From assembly GCA_038087015.1 (NCBI GenBank), contig JASBNA010000049.1:1-64000 (forward strand): a DNA stretch of 64,000 bases, read 5' to 3'. The stretch comes from Cerrena zonata (lineage: Eukaryota > Basidiomycota > Agaricomycetes > Polyporales > Cerrenaceae). Below are positions 1 to 9,296 of the stretch, piece by piece (the first letter of the stretch is position 1; each line of letters opens with the position of its first letter). Under the pieces are notes generated by a model, which saw nothing but the letters and a program-made list of their open reading frames with translations, was not told where the DNA came from and made no database searches. Made by a program: the position numbers and the translations under genes.

Positions 1-708
1 CTCAATATAATCGGCATTAAAAGATATCATTCTGAGCAAAGTGAAGTTATAGAAAACATCCCATCTTTCAATGATCCCTTTGAATCCATGATCAATAAAA
101 GATATTCCAAATGGAACGTTATACATCTTATCGTTAATAAACAAAGTCAGTATACCATAAAACCAAGTCAACCCCAACGCAAGTTTATAATTAGGCACAA
201 ATTTTGAAATCAGATAATTAATCAAGACAAAAATCAAGATTCTTAAACTGTTAGTACCATGAGCTGCAAATAAAAAGATTAATCCAAATCCAAAATCAAA
301 ATATGTTCTTTTATTAATATGTAATAAAGGGGTAGTTATACGTCTGATTGAATAATGAAGAAAAATCAATCCCATCAATAATGGGAAATTATCCCTGAAG
401 AATCGATACTGCTGATCGGAATTATCAACTTTACGGCCAAATAACCATCCTTGACTTAATAATCGAGCAAACTTTGGATAATTCGGATTGGTTTCGTTCG
501 ACGCATCCATAGCAGTCTTATACATCAAGGGAACCGTCACCGCAAAAATAGCGATATAAATCTTAAACTCTAAAGTATTCCATTTAGATTTGGCATTGGC
601 TTTATTTATCACCTGTTGTTTTTTAACTGGATTGGTTGGCGGATACAATCTTGTATCCAACGTTTCAAGCGAAAAGAAATCGAGTATCGAATTGAGTAGC
701 CCGGCCAT
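1..708 (-). CDS. GUP1: Gup1 MBOAT-family acyltransferase, N-terminal part (runs off the left edge)
   Basis: Membrane-bound O-acyltransferase of the ER that remodels GPI-anchor lipids in S. cerevisiae. The ATG is at 706-708 and the frame stays open for 236 codons to base 1, so the C-terminal half with the catalytic histidine is outside the window. The block [16 protein letters not shown] followed by QYRFFRDNF is almost identical to S. cerevisiae Gup1, as are the later blocks NFTLLR and RWDVF. Two in-frame CTG codons (211-213 and 148-150) occur; the second falls where S. cerevisiae Gup1 has Ser (YGI-S-TLFIND), supporting CTG=Ser. It is divergent from the gene at 944, with a 235-bp shared promoter region. 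Confidence 0.95.
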   Translation of the reverse strand, partial: MAGLLNSILDFFSLETLDTRLYPPTNPVKKQQVINKANAKSKWNTLEFKIYIAIFAVTVPLMYKTAMDASNETNPNYPKFARLLSQGWLFGRKVDNSDQQYRFFRDNFPLLMGLIFLHYSIRRITTPLLHINKRTYFDFGFGLIFLFAAHGTNSLRILIFVLINYLISKFVPNYKLALGLTWFYGILTLFINDKMYNVPFGISFIDHGFKGIIERWDVFYNFTLLRMISFNADYIE

Positions 709-829
709 TCTTCCAATCTGCTCTCTTCTTGTCTGTCAATGGATCAATTCGTTAAATGGTCTTCTTCTTAAGTCTTTGGATTGAAAACACGTTGAAATTT
801 TGTGGGGCCTTCCCTTTGGAGCTTCTTCG

Positions 830-840
830 CACCCGTACAC
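830..840 (+). promoter_or_regulatory. Rap1-like site CACCCGTACAC
   Basis: CACCCGTACAC lies in the divergent GUP1/944 promoter and fits the yeast Rap1 consensus ACACCCRYACA. It belongs to a recurring family of such sites in this window. Factor identity is inferred from the motif only. Confidence 0.4.
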
Positions 841-943
841 ACAGTAGTGTATTTTCTCAGTTTTTTTTTTTTTTTTTTTTCAATTTTCAACTTATAAAGA
901 AACGAGTCCAATAATTAAAGCAGATCTTAAGATCAAGAGGATA

Positions 944-1684
944 ATGGTTGAGAAAGATAAGTCTGAGGAGCTGGAAATATTCAGAAGAGCAAATCCAGCC
1001 GGGTGGACGCCACCAAAGGCGCCGTACAATCCATATGATCCCACTGATTTAAGGCCTCCAGGAGGGTATCCATCAGAGTTTAAGATACCAGGAAATCAGC
1101 CCCTGGGATTTCTGTCGCTTCCCAAGAACCCTACGCAGTATAAAAAGGTTAACGAAACCATGAAAAGATTGAATTATACCCCAAGACCCATGTCGGAGTT
1201 ATACCCAGGACAGTATAAGGTGTTACGTAAGGTGGATACCAACCAAAGATTAAATACGGGTAGTAGATGGTTCGGGACCTTTATTGGAGGAGCAGTCGTT
1301 TTTTATTTTGCATTTTTCCATCGTTGGAATGATGGGAAAGAAAATGTCATGAGTGATTTCTACAGAGCAAGATTGAGGTTACAAGAAAGAATAATTGGGA
1401 TAAGTGATCAGGAATATAACGATTTATACCATCCCAAAGACGCAGGGATTGTTGTGAAAAACGTTAGAGATACCGATTACATACCCGAAGATATGAGAAG
1501 AACCAAAGAAGGTCAATTTGCATTAAACCGTCCATCCCAAAGACACGTTTTGGAAGCACAAAGGATTCAACAAGAACAAGAGGAACAGATGTTGAGAGAA
1601 TTCGATCAACATAAGCAGTACGCTGAAACCTTACTAAAAGAATCCGAACCAGAGAAACCTAAAAAATGGTTCAAATGGTTTTAA
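944..1684 (+). CDS. Unrecognised one-span membrane protein, probably mitochondrial
   Basis: A 246-residue protein that I do not recognise with certainty. The first 50 residues are rich in Pro, Gly and Tyr (PPKAPYNPYDP, RPPGGYP). One hydrophobic segment (about residues 109-125, WFGTFIGGAVVFYFAFF) is followed by a basic, helical region. Residues 200-235 are Glu/Gln-rich and look like a coiled coil. The protein ends in KPKKWFKWF. This layout recalls small inner-membrane or respiratory-complex accessory subunits, but that is only an impression. Two CTG codons in the Pro-rich region should be read as Ser. The ATG follows a long T-run and an A-rich leader, usual for this genome. It is divergent from GUP1. 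Confidence 0.7.
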   Translation: MVEKDKSEELEIFRRANPAGWTPPKAPYNPYDPTDLRPPGGYPSEFKIPGNQPLGFLSLPKNPTQYKKVNETMKRLNYTPRPMSELYPGQYKVLRKVDTNQRLNTGSRWFGTFIGGAVVFYFAFFHRWNDGKENVMSDFYRARLRLQERIIGISDQEYNDLYHPKDAGIVVKNVRDTDYIPEDMRRTKEGQFALNRPSQRHVLEAQRIQQEQEEQMLREFDQHKQYAETLLKESEPEKPKKWFKWF

Positions 1685-2080
1685 GCATTATTTATTACTT
1701 TGTATATAGACTAAATAAATTCTGATTCAAAACAAGGCTACCTGTATATATTGAACCCCTAGCCATGAATCTTCACTAACAAAGGCTATTCAGTGAAATT
1801 GCAGTGACTTATCAAAAGAAACGACTGGGTTGGAATTGCGAAAATCTCAATGCGCAACCATTTCACCAGTTTGCAATCTTATCAGTAGAGGTATCGAATT
1901 AAGCATATATATAGAGGTGATATTCTCTTACTAACCGTATATGAGTCTTTAGCTTAGTTGTTGTTACGCGAAAGCCGTTTTCCTTCAACTTTGGTCCGTT
2001 ATCCTTCAATTTGGTCTCATAGCGTTTTCGTTTGTACGAGTATCAAAGAAAAAAGTTTTGAAAACAAATACTTGTTCAAG
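1685..2080. other. Intergenic region with TATA element
   Basis: Promoter region of the lipase gene. It holds a TATA-like element CATATATATAGA around 1904-1914 and nothing else that I recognise. Confidence 0.5.
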
Positions 2081-3515
2081 ATGATAAAGGAATCAATGTC
2101 TATAATAGATACCGTACTCAACGTATGGATCCTTCTAATCAAGATCCTGGTGCTTGTGGTGAGTCATACGATCCATAAGTTTTTCGGAATCAGGATTTTT
2201 CTTAAGAATTTTGAAGACGATAATGATTTTAAAACTTGTTCAGATAATGCCATATACGATAAGATTATCCACGCCAATGACATTAGTGAAATAGCCTCTA
2301 TTCAAGGATACATCGTTCGAGAACACGTTGTTGCCACCAAGGATGAATATTTGCTAGTAATTCATAAGTTGGAGAAACGAGATGGTGGAATAACTAGTGC
2401 CAATGGGAAAATAGCGTATTTCCACCACGGTTTATTAACCAATTCGGAGCTTTTCATATTGGGGACTAAAAAGGAGAAAAGCTTACCGTTTTTACTTGTT
2501 GATTTGGGTTATGAAGTGTGGTTGGGTAATAATCGTGGGAATAAGTATTCAAGAAAGCATTTGAAATATTCAGTTTGTGATAAAAAATTTTGGAATTTTT
2601 CACTAGATGAATTTGCTCTTTATGATATACCAGATACAATTGATTATATTTTGTCACTTTACCCACCCCATTCAACATTGACTTATATTGGTTTCAGTCA
2701 AGGATGCTCTCAATTATTTGCCAGTCTCAGTTTAAAACCAGAGTTGAATGCAAAATTAAACATGTTTATTGCATTATCTCCAGCAGTTATTCCAAATAAT
2801 TTAAAACACCCCATTTTCAAAATAATCGTTCGACAAGCAGCTAAGGATAATAATTTCTTGTATAGCTTGTTTGGTGAACGAGCATTGATGCCTTCGGTTT
2901 CCTTTTGGTCTTACGTCATGGGTTCAAGATTATATGAACGAGTCGTTGATACTTCTTTAACTTATCTTTTTGGCTGGTCTGGAAATAACATTGGTGCCCT
3001 ACAAAAAAGAATCGGCTACCCTCATATGTTCTCAAATGCTTCAGTTAAATGTTTAACTCATTGGTTTCAAATTATCAATTCAAAAAGATTCCAAATGTTT
3101 GATGAAACTTGTAAGTTCGGTGTGACTAACTTGGCAGTCTTGTCATCAACCCTGAAATCAAAGTCCCATTGTGTGGCTCCGTTCCCTGTCTCTCATCATT
3201 TAAATCTTCCTATCATTTTAGTTTATGGTAATTCTGATATATTGGTTGATATCGAACTCACTAAAAAATTAATCACCGACCAAAATCTTAAAATGAAAAA
3301 TAAATTGATTGATACCATTCGAATGCTCTTCCTATGAACACATGGATCCTCTCTGGGCAAATGATGTCTATGAAAAAGTTTTCTCCAAAGTTATCAATGC
3401 AATGGAATCAATGCATAATAAACGTTTCCCTAATCGCTTGTCTATTGACAAGTATAACAACTCCAACTCTTCACTACACCTGAGTTCCAGTCACATAGAT
3501 AGCTTGTACTCATAA
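2081..3515 (+). CDS. Steryl ester hydrolase-like lipase (Tgl1/Yeh family), interrupted by a +1 frameshift
   Basis: Alpha/beta-hydrolase of the acid-lipase type, expected to hydrolyse sterol esters on lipid droplets or membranes. The ATG at 2081 is preferred over upstream TTG codons. Residues about 10-35 form an N-terminal hydrophobic anchor (VLNVWILLIKI, LVVSHTI). Family blocks are present: HHGLLTNSELF (oxyanion region), LGYEVWLGNNRGN, the nucleophile elbow YIGFSQG (Ser near residue 206) and the Asp region VYGNSDILVD. This frame stops at 3335-3337, just before the catalytic His. The His motif SYEHMDPLW continues in the next frame (+1) and runs to 3515. The break lies between 3309 and 3335 and is repaired by skipping one base, for example in ACC or ATT near 3314-3319. 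An assembly insertion, a recent mutation or programmed frameshifting are all possible; the conserved residues on both sides argue against an old pseudogene. Confidence 0.85.
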
Positions 3516-3590
3516 CATATACATTTGCATATATTAAATAATCGTAAATAAACATAAAAGCTCTAAGACTAATGATTGCAAAAACCCTAA

Positions 3591-3609
3591 TGTATGGGTG
3601 TATGGGTGT
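3591..3609 (-). promoter_or_regulatory. Double Rap1-like site
   Basis: The minus strand reads ACACCCATACACCCATACA, two overlapping matches to the yeast Rap1 consensus ACACCCRYACA, 550 bp upstream of the exchanger gene. Confidence 0.45.
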
Positions 3610-3675
3610 TTTGGCCCATGCAACCTGGGGGTTACCCGCAGCTAAGCTCTCGAGTATAAATACACTCGATGCCCT

Positions 3676-4068
3676 TCAATTTTTTACTGAAAAATTATTT
3701 CTTCTTTTTCCTTTAACGCAAATTTCACAGCCATTCACAACGTTATTGCATTCCTCTGAGGTTGAACCCACTATGGCGTTCTGACCCATGACCATTGGAG
3801 TATAGTTGTAGGAATATTCATTTCGGTGGGTATTCTTTGCAGAGTGGACTGGAGAATAATTTGGTTGATCTTGGGTGCATCGTCTCATCTGTTGAATAGC
3901 TCTGTCTATTTCTAAGGGATTGCCTTCGTGTGCCCGTATGGGAGGTGATGCAATGATCAGCTGTACATCTGATGTAGAAAGTATTGTAATTTCGACTAAT
4001 CCCTGGTATAAAGTGTAAAAGTCTTCAGGTTTAGGGTTCCTGTATATTGCGTGGAGTATCAGAAAGAC
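3676..4068 (-). other. Open frame of 130 codons without a start, possible unrecognised or broken gene
   Basis: The minus strand is open from 4068 to the stop at 3676. The only ATG lies well inside, at 3886-3888, giving 70 residues. The residues upstream of it look protein-like (for example PKPEDFYTLYQGLVEI and LIIASPPIRAHEGNPLEIDR). Immediately upstream, a second frame reads on towards 4190 and could be joined by removing one C from the CCC near 4034-4039, the same kind of +1 break seen in four other genes here. No ATG is found in that upstream frame and it would overlap the start of the exchanger gene, so this could equally be a chance open frame. I do not recognise the product. Confidence 0.25.
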
Positions 4069-4159
4069 TCAACTCGACTCGACTCAACAGCAAATGGAAA
4101 AGAATATCAGCTAAGTGTTGATAAAAGGTATCGGAACCATACAATGCAATCGAAGTACG

Positions 4160-6250
4160 ATGAGGTTTAATTGGAGTTTGAATCTATTCGTGTTATTTTC
4201 CTTCTTAGCATTTCAATTGTGTGACGCTGCCGCTGAGATAAATAGCCAATTGACCTTGAATGGTACTTTCTCCAAAAATGAACAATCTGTTGATTGTGCT
4301 GACACTTACACTCTCCCAAAGGACCAGCAATGTCAGTTTGTGAAGGAACATTGCAGTTCCAGTGATCATTTGGTGAGTAAGATCAATTATCTTCAAATAT
4401 ATTATTGTCATTTCAATTCATTGCATTTTATTTCAATGATTCCCTTGGTAATTGGATTGATTACTTGTTTCATCAGTTTGGGTATTACAGCGAGTGACTT
4501 TTTATGTCCTAATCTTTATACCATCTCGAAGTTTTTGAAGTTGAGTGATAATTTGGCCGGTCTTACGTTATTGGCTTTGGGGAATGGTGCCCCCGATGTT
4601 TTGAGTACTTATAAAGCAATTAACGTGGGACTGACTGATTTGGCAATCTCTGAATTAATGGGCGCTTCATTATTCATAACGACTGTTATCATCGGATCAA
4701 TGGCCATAATTAAACCATTCAGTGTTCCTAATGATCAATTTATCAGAGATGTTAGTTTTTACCTTGGGGTTTGTGTTATAGTGTTTATTTCGATCCTTTG
4801 GGGTAAGTTAACTCTCATCAATTGTATCTTATTATTATCAACATATATCATCTATGTTGTTTTTGTCATTTCAAACCATACTTTACAAAAATTGAAAATT
4901 AAAAAGCAATTACTGATTTTAAGATCAAGAAGTAACTATACCCCCAATGTTTCGCATAACATCGAAGGTATTGATGACATATACCTCGATAATATAGCGA
5001 GTTTACCATCTATAGATGAATTGGATAATTTTGATGTTCATGACGTTGAATTTGATAATTTCTTGAAAACTCACGATCACGATGCAAATACTGAACATAT
5101 CCCAGTACATACGGGTTCTTACGCTTTGAAAACCTTGGTGAAAGAATTATCAAAACATGCCACTCATCATCATAAACAGATCTTTTTGGATGATAACCAT
5201 CATAGACCTTTAACTGCCCCCGGTGGGTCGTCACAATTTGCCGCCCAACAATATTCTGATGAAGATATCTTCACTCCACACACACAACCTAATCCTTATA
5301 ATGATGATCCTGGTCAATCCTTTGAGATTCCATCGCAAAACAACTCATCCAGCTTAACCCATGTGGACAACTCAATTGCTTTGACAGGAAAATCAAATGC
5401 CCTACATCTAGTGATTCGTTTCTGGAAACTATTAACACCCGATTTTGATGAATTTTTCGAAGCTGACTTTTTTAATAAATGTAATTTCATTTTATGCTTC
5501 CCGGCATCTGTGTTATTGAAGTCCTGCACCCCAGTAAGGGATCAATTATTAGTTCATGCATTCAATTCTAAACTAGAAGATGAAAGTGAAGAAGACTTTG
5601 ATTTCCGATCCGATAAATTACTTTTCTTATTTCAAACTGTAATAGCCGTCAATTTCATCATTCTTAACATTTGGGGCCTTTCAGTATTGAACATTTGCAT
5701 TTGTTTTGCCATATCGGGCGTAAGCTTTATGGGTATATATTCATTGTACAGAATAAACCAACCTTCACAAATAATAAACTATATTGGTTCAGTGGTTGGT
5801 TTTATAACTTCTATCTCATGGATATCAATTTTTGCAACCGAAATCATTGGTATCTTAAAGGCATTTTCGGTAATTTTCCACTTGAGTGATTCCATATTGG
5901 GGATCACAGTGTTTGCATTAGGTAATTCGGTAGGTGATTTGATTTCCAATTTAACTATAACCAAAATGGGAATGCCTATCATGGCGTTCGGTGCATGTTT
6001 TGGGGGACCATTACTCTCGCTTTGTTCATTAGGTTTGATCGGAATTATCATATTAAGTAATGATGGAACGATTACAATTGGGAATCTGAAAACACTAACA
6101 GTAACAAGTGGAGCACTTGTAATTAATGTTTTAATAATTTTAATAAGTGTTCCCAGAAATAGTTGGATGTTAGATCGCAAAATTGGCTCCTTACTAATTG
6201 GTAACTGGGTTTTATCTACAGTTATTTGTATAATATTAGAATTGATATAA
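4160..6250 (+). CDS. NCLX/CCX-type cation-Ca2+ exchanger (YDL206W-like)
   Basis: Member of the Ca2+/cation antiporter superfamily, moving Ca2+ against Na+, K+ or H+ across an internal membrane. The ATG at 4160 starts a clear signal peptide (hydrophobic residues 8-20, ending CDAAA). A Cys-containing luminal stretch follows (QQCQFVKEHC, YLQIYYC), as in NCLX and YDL206W. The first alpha repeat is LTLLALGNGAPDVLSTY and the second ITVFALGNSVGDLISN, the diagnostic GNGAPD and GNSxGD motifs. Between them is a long hydrophilic loop of about 190 residues rich in His and Asp (HATHHHK, DDNHH), possibly metal-binding or regulatory. In all 696 residues with about 11-12 membrane spans. Whether it is the orthologue of YDL206W or of ECM27 is not settled; the luminal Cys pattern favours YDL206W. 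Its 3' end converges on the Hsp70 gene. Confidence 0.85.
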   Translation: MRFNWSLNLFVLFSFLAFQLCDAAAEINSQLTLNGTFSKNEQSVDCADTYTLPKDQQCQFVKEHCSSSDHLVSKINYLQIYYCHFNSLHFISMIPLVIGLITCFISLGITASDFLCPNLYTISKFLKLSDNLAGLTLLALGNGAPDVLSTYKAINVGLTDLAISELMGASLFITTVIIGSMAIIKPFSVPNDQFIRDVSFYLGVCVIVFISILWGKLTLINCILLLSTYIIYVVFVISNHTLQKLKIKKQLLILRSRSNYTPNVSHNIEGIDDIYLDNIASLPSIDELDNFDVHDVEFDNFLKTHDHDANTEHIPVHTGSYALKTLVKELSKHATHHHKQIFLDDNHHRPLTAPGGSSQFAAQQYSDEDIFTPHTQPNPYNDDPGQSFEIPSQNNSSSLTHVDNSIALTGKSNALHLVIRFWKLLTPDFDEFFEADFFNKCNFILCFPASVLLKSCTPVRDQLLVHAFNSKLEDESEEDFDFRSDKLLFLFQTVIAVNFIILNIWGLSVLNICICFAISGVSFMGIYSLYRINQPSQIINYIGSVVGFITSISWISIFATEIIGILKAFSVIFHLSDSILGITVFALGNSVGDLISNLTITKMGMPIMAFGACFGGPLLSLCSLGLIGIIILSNDGTITIGNLKTLTVTSGALVINVLIILISVPRNSWMLDRKIGSLLIGNWVLSTVICIILELI

Positions 6251-6404
6251 TAGAATTACAATATATATAAAATTTTATACTTTAAAAACACTTTTATTAA
6301 TTAATTACCATACATATATACATATATATAAGGAAAACTTTAAATAACATTAGAAATCATTAAACCGTAACAAAAGAATATTCTTCATCTTTTTACAAAA
6401 TTCT

Positions 6405-8366
6405 TTAATCAACTTCTTCCACAGTTGGACCACCTGGTGCATCAGCAGTACCACCTGGAGTAGATCCTGGGAATCCACCAGGGTTAGGACCTCCAGGAGG
6501 AGCACCACCTTCAGGAGCACCGCCTGCAGCAGAATAAGCAGCACTAATGATTGGATTAGCAATACTTTCTAATTCCTTATGTCTATCATTATATTCTTCG
6601 GTAGAGGCTGCTTGAGATTCATCTAACCAAGTAATAGTTTCTTCGACAGCCTTTGATAATTTTTCTTTATCATTTTCGTTAATTTTATCCTTCATTTCAC
6701 CATCGTTAATGGTAGTCTTCAAAGAATAAGCATAAGATTCCAAAGTATTCTTAGCTTGGATTCTAGAAGCTTCCTTTTCATCTTCTTCTTTGAATTTTTC
6801 AGCTTCAGAAACCATTCTTTCGATATCTTCTTTAGATAATCTACCTTTATCATTAGTAATGGTAATCTTTTGAGTTTTACCAGTACCTTTTTCTAATGCA
6901 GAAACATTCAAGATACCATTTGCATCAACATCAAAGGTGACTTCAATTTGAGGAACACCTCTTGGAGCTGGAGGAATACCGGATAATTCGAATTTACCCA
7001 ACAAGTTATTATCTTTAGTTCTAGCACGTTCACCTTCAAAAACTTGAATCAAAACACCAGGTTGATTATCAGCATAAGTTGAAAAAGTTTCAGATTTTTT
7101 AGTTGGAATGGTAGAGTTTCTTGGAATTAATTTAGTCATAACACCACCAGCAGTTTCAATACCCATAGATAATGGTGCAACATCCAATAATAATAAATCT
7201 TGGGTCTTGGAAGAAGTGTCACCAGTCAAGATGGCAGCTTGAACAGCAGCACCATAAGCAACAGCTTCATCGGGGTTGATGGATTTACATGGTTCTTTAC
7301 CATTAAAGAAATCAGAAACCAATTTTTGAATTTTTGGAATTCTAGTTGAACCACCAACCAAGACAATTTCATGAATTTGAGACTTATCGACTTTAGCATC
7401 CTTCAAGACTTTTTCAACAGGATCCATAGTAGATCTGAATAAGTCTTGACATAATTCTTCAAATCTGGCTCTGGTGATTGAAGTGTAGAAATCAATACCT
7501 TCGAAAAGAGAATCAATTTCAATAGAAGTTTGAGTAGAAGAAGATAATGAACGTTTAGCACGTTCACAAGCGGTTCTCAATCTTCTTAAAGATCTTTGGT
7601 TACCACTGATATCCTTCTTGTTCTTTCTCTTAAATTCTTGGATAAAGTGGTTAACCAATCTATGATCAAAATCTTCCCCACCCAAGTGAGTATCACCAGC
7701 AGTGGCTTTGACTTCAAAGATACCTTCATCGATGGCCAAAAGAGAAACATCAAAAGTACCACCACCTAAATCGAAAATCAAAACGTTTTGTTCCGAAGAG
7801 GATTGACTTCTTTTATCTAAACCATATGCAATGGCAGCAGCAGTAGGTTCATTAATAATTCTCAAGACGTTCAAACCAGCAATCAAACCAGCATCTTTAG
7901 TAGCTTGTCTTTGAGAATCATTGAAATAAGCAGGAACGGTAACAACCGCATCCTTAACTTCCCCACCCAAGTATCCTTCAGCAGTTTCCTTCATTTTAAC
8001 CAAAACCATTGAACTGATTTCTTCAGGGGTGAAAACCTTAGTTTCTCCCTTGAATTCAACTTGGATATGAGGCTTACCTGATTTTTCAACAATCTTATAA
8101 GGGAACAATTTAACATCATTTTGAACCTCTGGGTCGTCAAATTTACGACCAATCAAACGCTTAGCATCGAAAACAGTATTGACTGGATTCATAGCTGCTT
8201 GATTCTTAGCTGCATCCCCAATTAATCTTTCAGAATCGGTGAATGCAACGTAAGATGGGGTTGTTCTATTACCTTGATCATTAGCAATGATTTCAACCCT
8301 GTCGTTAGTAAAATGGGCAACACAAGAGTAAGTAGTACCTAAATCAATACCAATAGCACCGGCCAT
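6405..8366 (-). CDS. SSA: Cytosolic Hsp70 chaperone, SSA type
   Basis: ATP-dependent chaperone of the cytosol and nucleus that folds new proteins, assists translocation and restrains Hsf1. The 653 residues cover the whole family length. Visible landmarks are [10 protein letters not shown] (phosphate 1), [12 protein letters not shown] (phosphate 2), [11 protein letters not shown] (adenosine site), the [11 protein letters not shown] linker into the substrate domain, a Gly/Pro-rich tail and the C-terminal EEVD motif (ends VEEVD) that binds TPR cochaperones. The first residues [10 protein letters not shown] are typical of cytosolic members. The upstream region carries heat-shock elements and a TATA box (plus strand TATATATA near 8442-8450). 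S. cerevisiae has four SSA genes, and which one this matches cannot be decided from the sequence alone. Confidence 0.97.
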   Translation of the reverse strand: MAGAIGIDLGTTYSCVAHFTNDRVEIIANDQGNRTTPSYVAFTDSERLIGDAAKNQAAMNPVNTVFDAKRLIGRKFDDPEVQNDVKLFPYKIVEKSGKPHIQVEFKGETKVFTPEEISSMVLVKMKETAEGYLGGEVKDAVVTVPAYFNDSQRQATKDAGLIAGLNVLRIINEPTAAAIAYGLDKRSQSSSEQNVLIFDLGGGTFDVSLLAIDEGIFEVKATAGDTHLGGEDFDHRLVNHFIQEFKRKNKKDISGNQRSLRRLRTACERAKRSLSSSTQTSIEIDSLFEGIDFYTSITRARFEELCQDLFRSTMDPVEKVLKDAKVDKSQIHEIVLVGGSTRIPKIQKLVSDFFNGKEPCKSINPDEAVAYGAAVQAAILTGDTSSKTQDLLLLDVAPLSMGIETAGGVMTKLIPRNSTIPTKKSETFSTYADNQPGVLIQVFEGERARTKDNNLLGKFELSGIPPAPRGVPQIEVTFDVDANGILNVSALEKGTGKTQKITITNDKGRLSKEDIERMVSEAEKFKEEDEKEASRIQAKNTLESYAYSLKTTINDGEMKDKINENDKEKLSKAVEETITWLDESQAASTEEYNDRHKELESIANPIISAAYSAAGGAPEGGAPPGGPNPGGFPGSTPGGTADAPGGPTVEEVD

Positions 8367-8558
8367 TATGAATAAGTATTTATGTTAGATTGTAGTAGTG
8401 AAAAGAGAAGTAAAACTAAATGAAGTGAAACATTTTCAGCTATATATATACTTTAACTACATCTGGGTATGGGGGGAAACAAAGAAGCTAATCGAATACC
8501 ATCGAAGGAACCAATGAAAATAGTTGCTAAATTGCAACCCCTTATACTAATTGCCAAA

Positions 8559-8571
8559 TTCTGGAATTTTC
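8559..8571 (-). promoter_or_regulatory. Perfect heat-shock element of the SSA gene
   Basis: TTCTGGAATTTTC fits TTCnnGAAnnTTC, three alternating Hsf1 pentamers, about 190 bp upstream of the Hsp70 start codon. Confidence 0.75.
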
Positions 8572-8657
8572 TCGCTATTTCCATGCAGGGTTGCAACTAA
8601 AATGACTTTAGTGACAGATCCAGTTGCACTCTAAACAACTCTGCTACATCTACTATC

Positions 8658-8670
8658 TTCCAGAAGATAC
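8658..8670 (-). promoter_or_regulatory. Second, imperfect heat-shock element
   Basis: TTCCAGAAGATAC has two perfect Hsf1 half-sites and one with a single mismatch (TAC for TTC). It lies about 290 bp upstream of the Hsp70 start. Confidence 0.5.
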
Positions 8671-9181
8671 TGGACTAGCACGGAGGACCCACTGGCTGCT
8701 GGTGGTAGTTGTAAATGGAGTTCGAATGGATGGAGAAGAGCTATTAGCGGTTAGTTAGTGGCTGATGACATAAGCGATTACGTCAGCACATTTTTTCAAA
8801 AATGGTTCGATTAGTGCTTTACTATGGAAGGGTATTAAGGTTAAGCAAATGGGTATAGGGATATGACGGTTGGTACGGTATTCGCTAGCAATTAATGCTC
8901 CTTGACTAAAGTCCGGCTAATGAAGAAAGGTTTTACTGGTGAGCGTTTTTGTAGTTACAAAGCACTAGCAAGTGGAAAATTAGCAATAATGATGTTGCAA
9001 TTAATGCTAGGGATACTGCGTCTTTAGGATCTCAGTTACGGCTCAATATATAGAAGATGGCTTAAGAAGGAAATGGCTTGAGCAGGAAATGGCTGAGAAG
9101 GAAATGGTTTAAGAAGTAGAAATGACAAGAAAGTTTAGGAACGTCCATTTTTTGCAACTTGTAGCATATAAGCACAAAAAC

Positions 9182-9279
9182 AATCATATATTAAATCCTA
9201 TATTAAAACAATCATATATTAAATCATATATTAAATCATATATTAAATCATATATTAAATCATATATTAAAACAATCAT
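9182..9279. repeat. Tandem repeat, about 12-bp unit ATCATATATTAA
   Basis: About eight copies of a 12-13-bp unit, some spaced by AACA, lie just downstream of the STE24 stop codon. It could influence 3'-end formation; it may also vary in copy number between strains. Confidence 0.85.
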
Positions 9280-9296
9280 AAGCCAAACATAGACGA

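Larger units (their letters stand above)
8367..9296. other. Intergenic region between SSA and STE24
   Basis: Besides the heat-shock elements it holds three loose copies of GAAGGAAATGGCTT-like sequence (9066-9110) and the AT-rich tandem repeat near 9182-9279. I see no gene or tRNA in it. Confidence 0.5.

Noticed and set aside
5779..6180. 133-codon minus-strand open frame
   Set aside because: Antisense to the membrane region of the exchanger gene; the opposite-strand frame of a hydrophobic coding sequence often stays open. No family resemblance.
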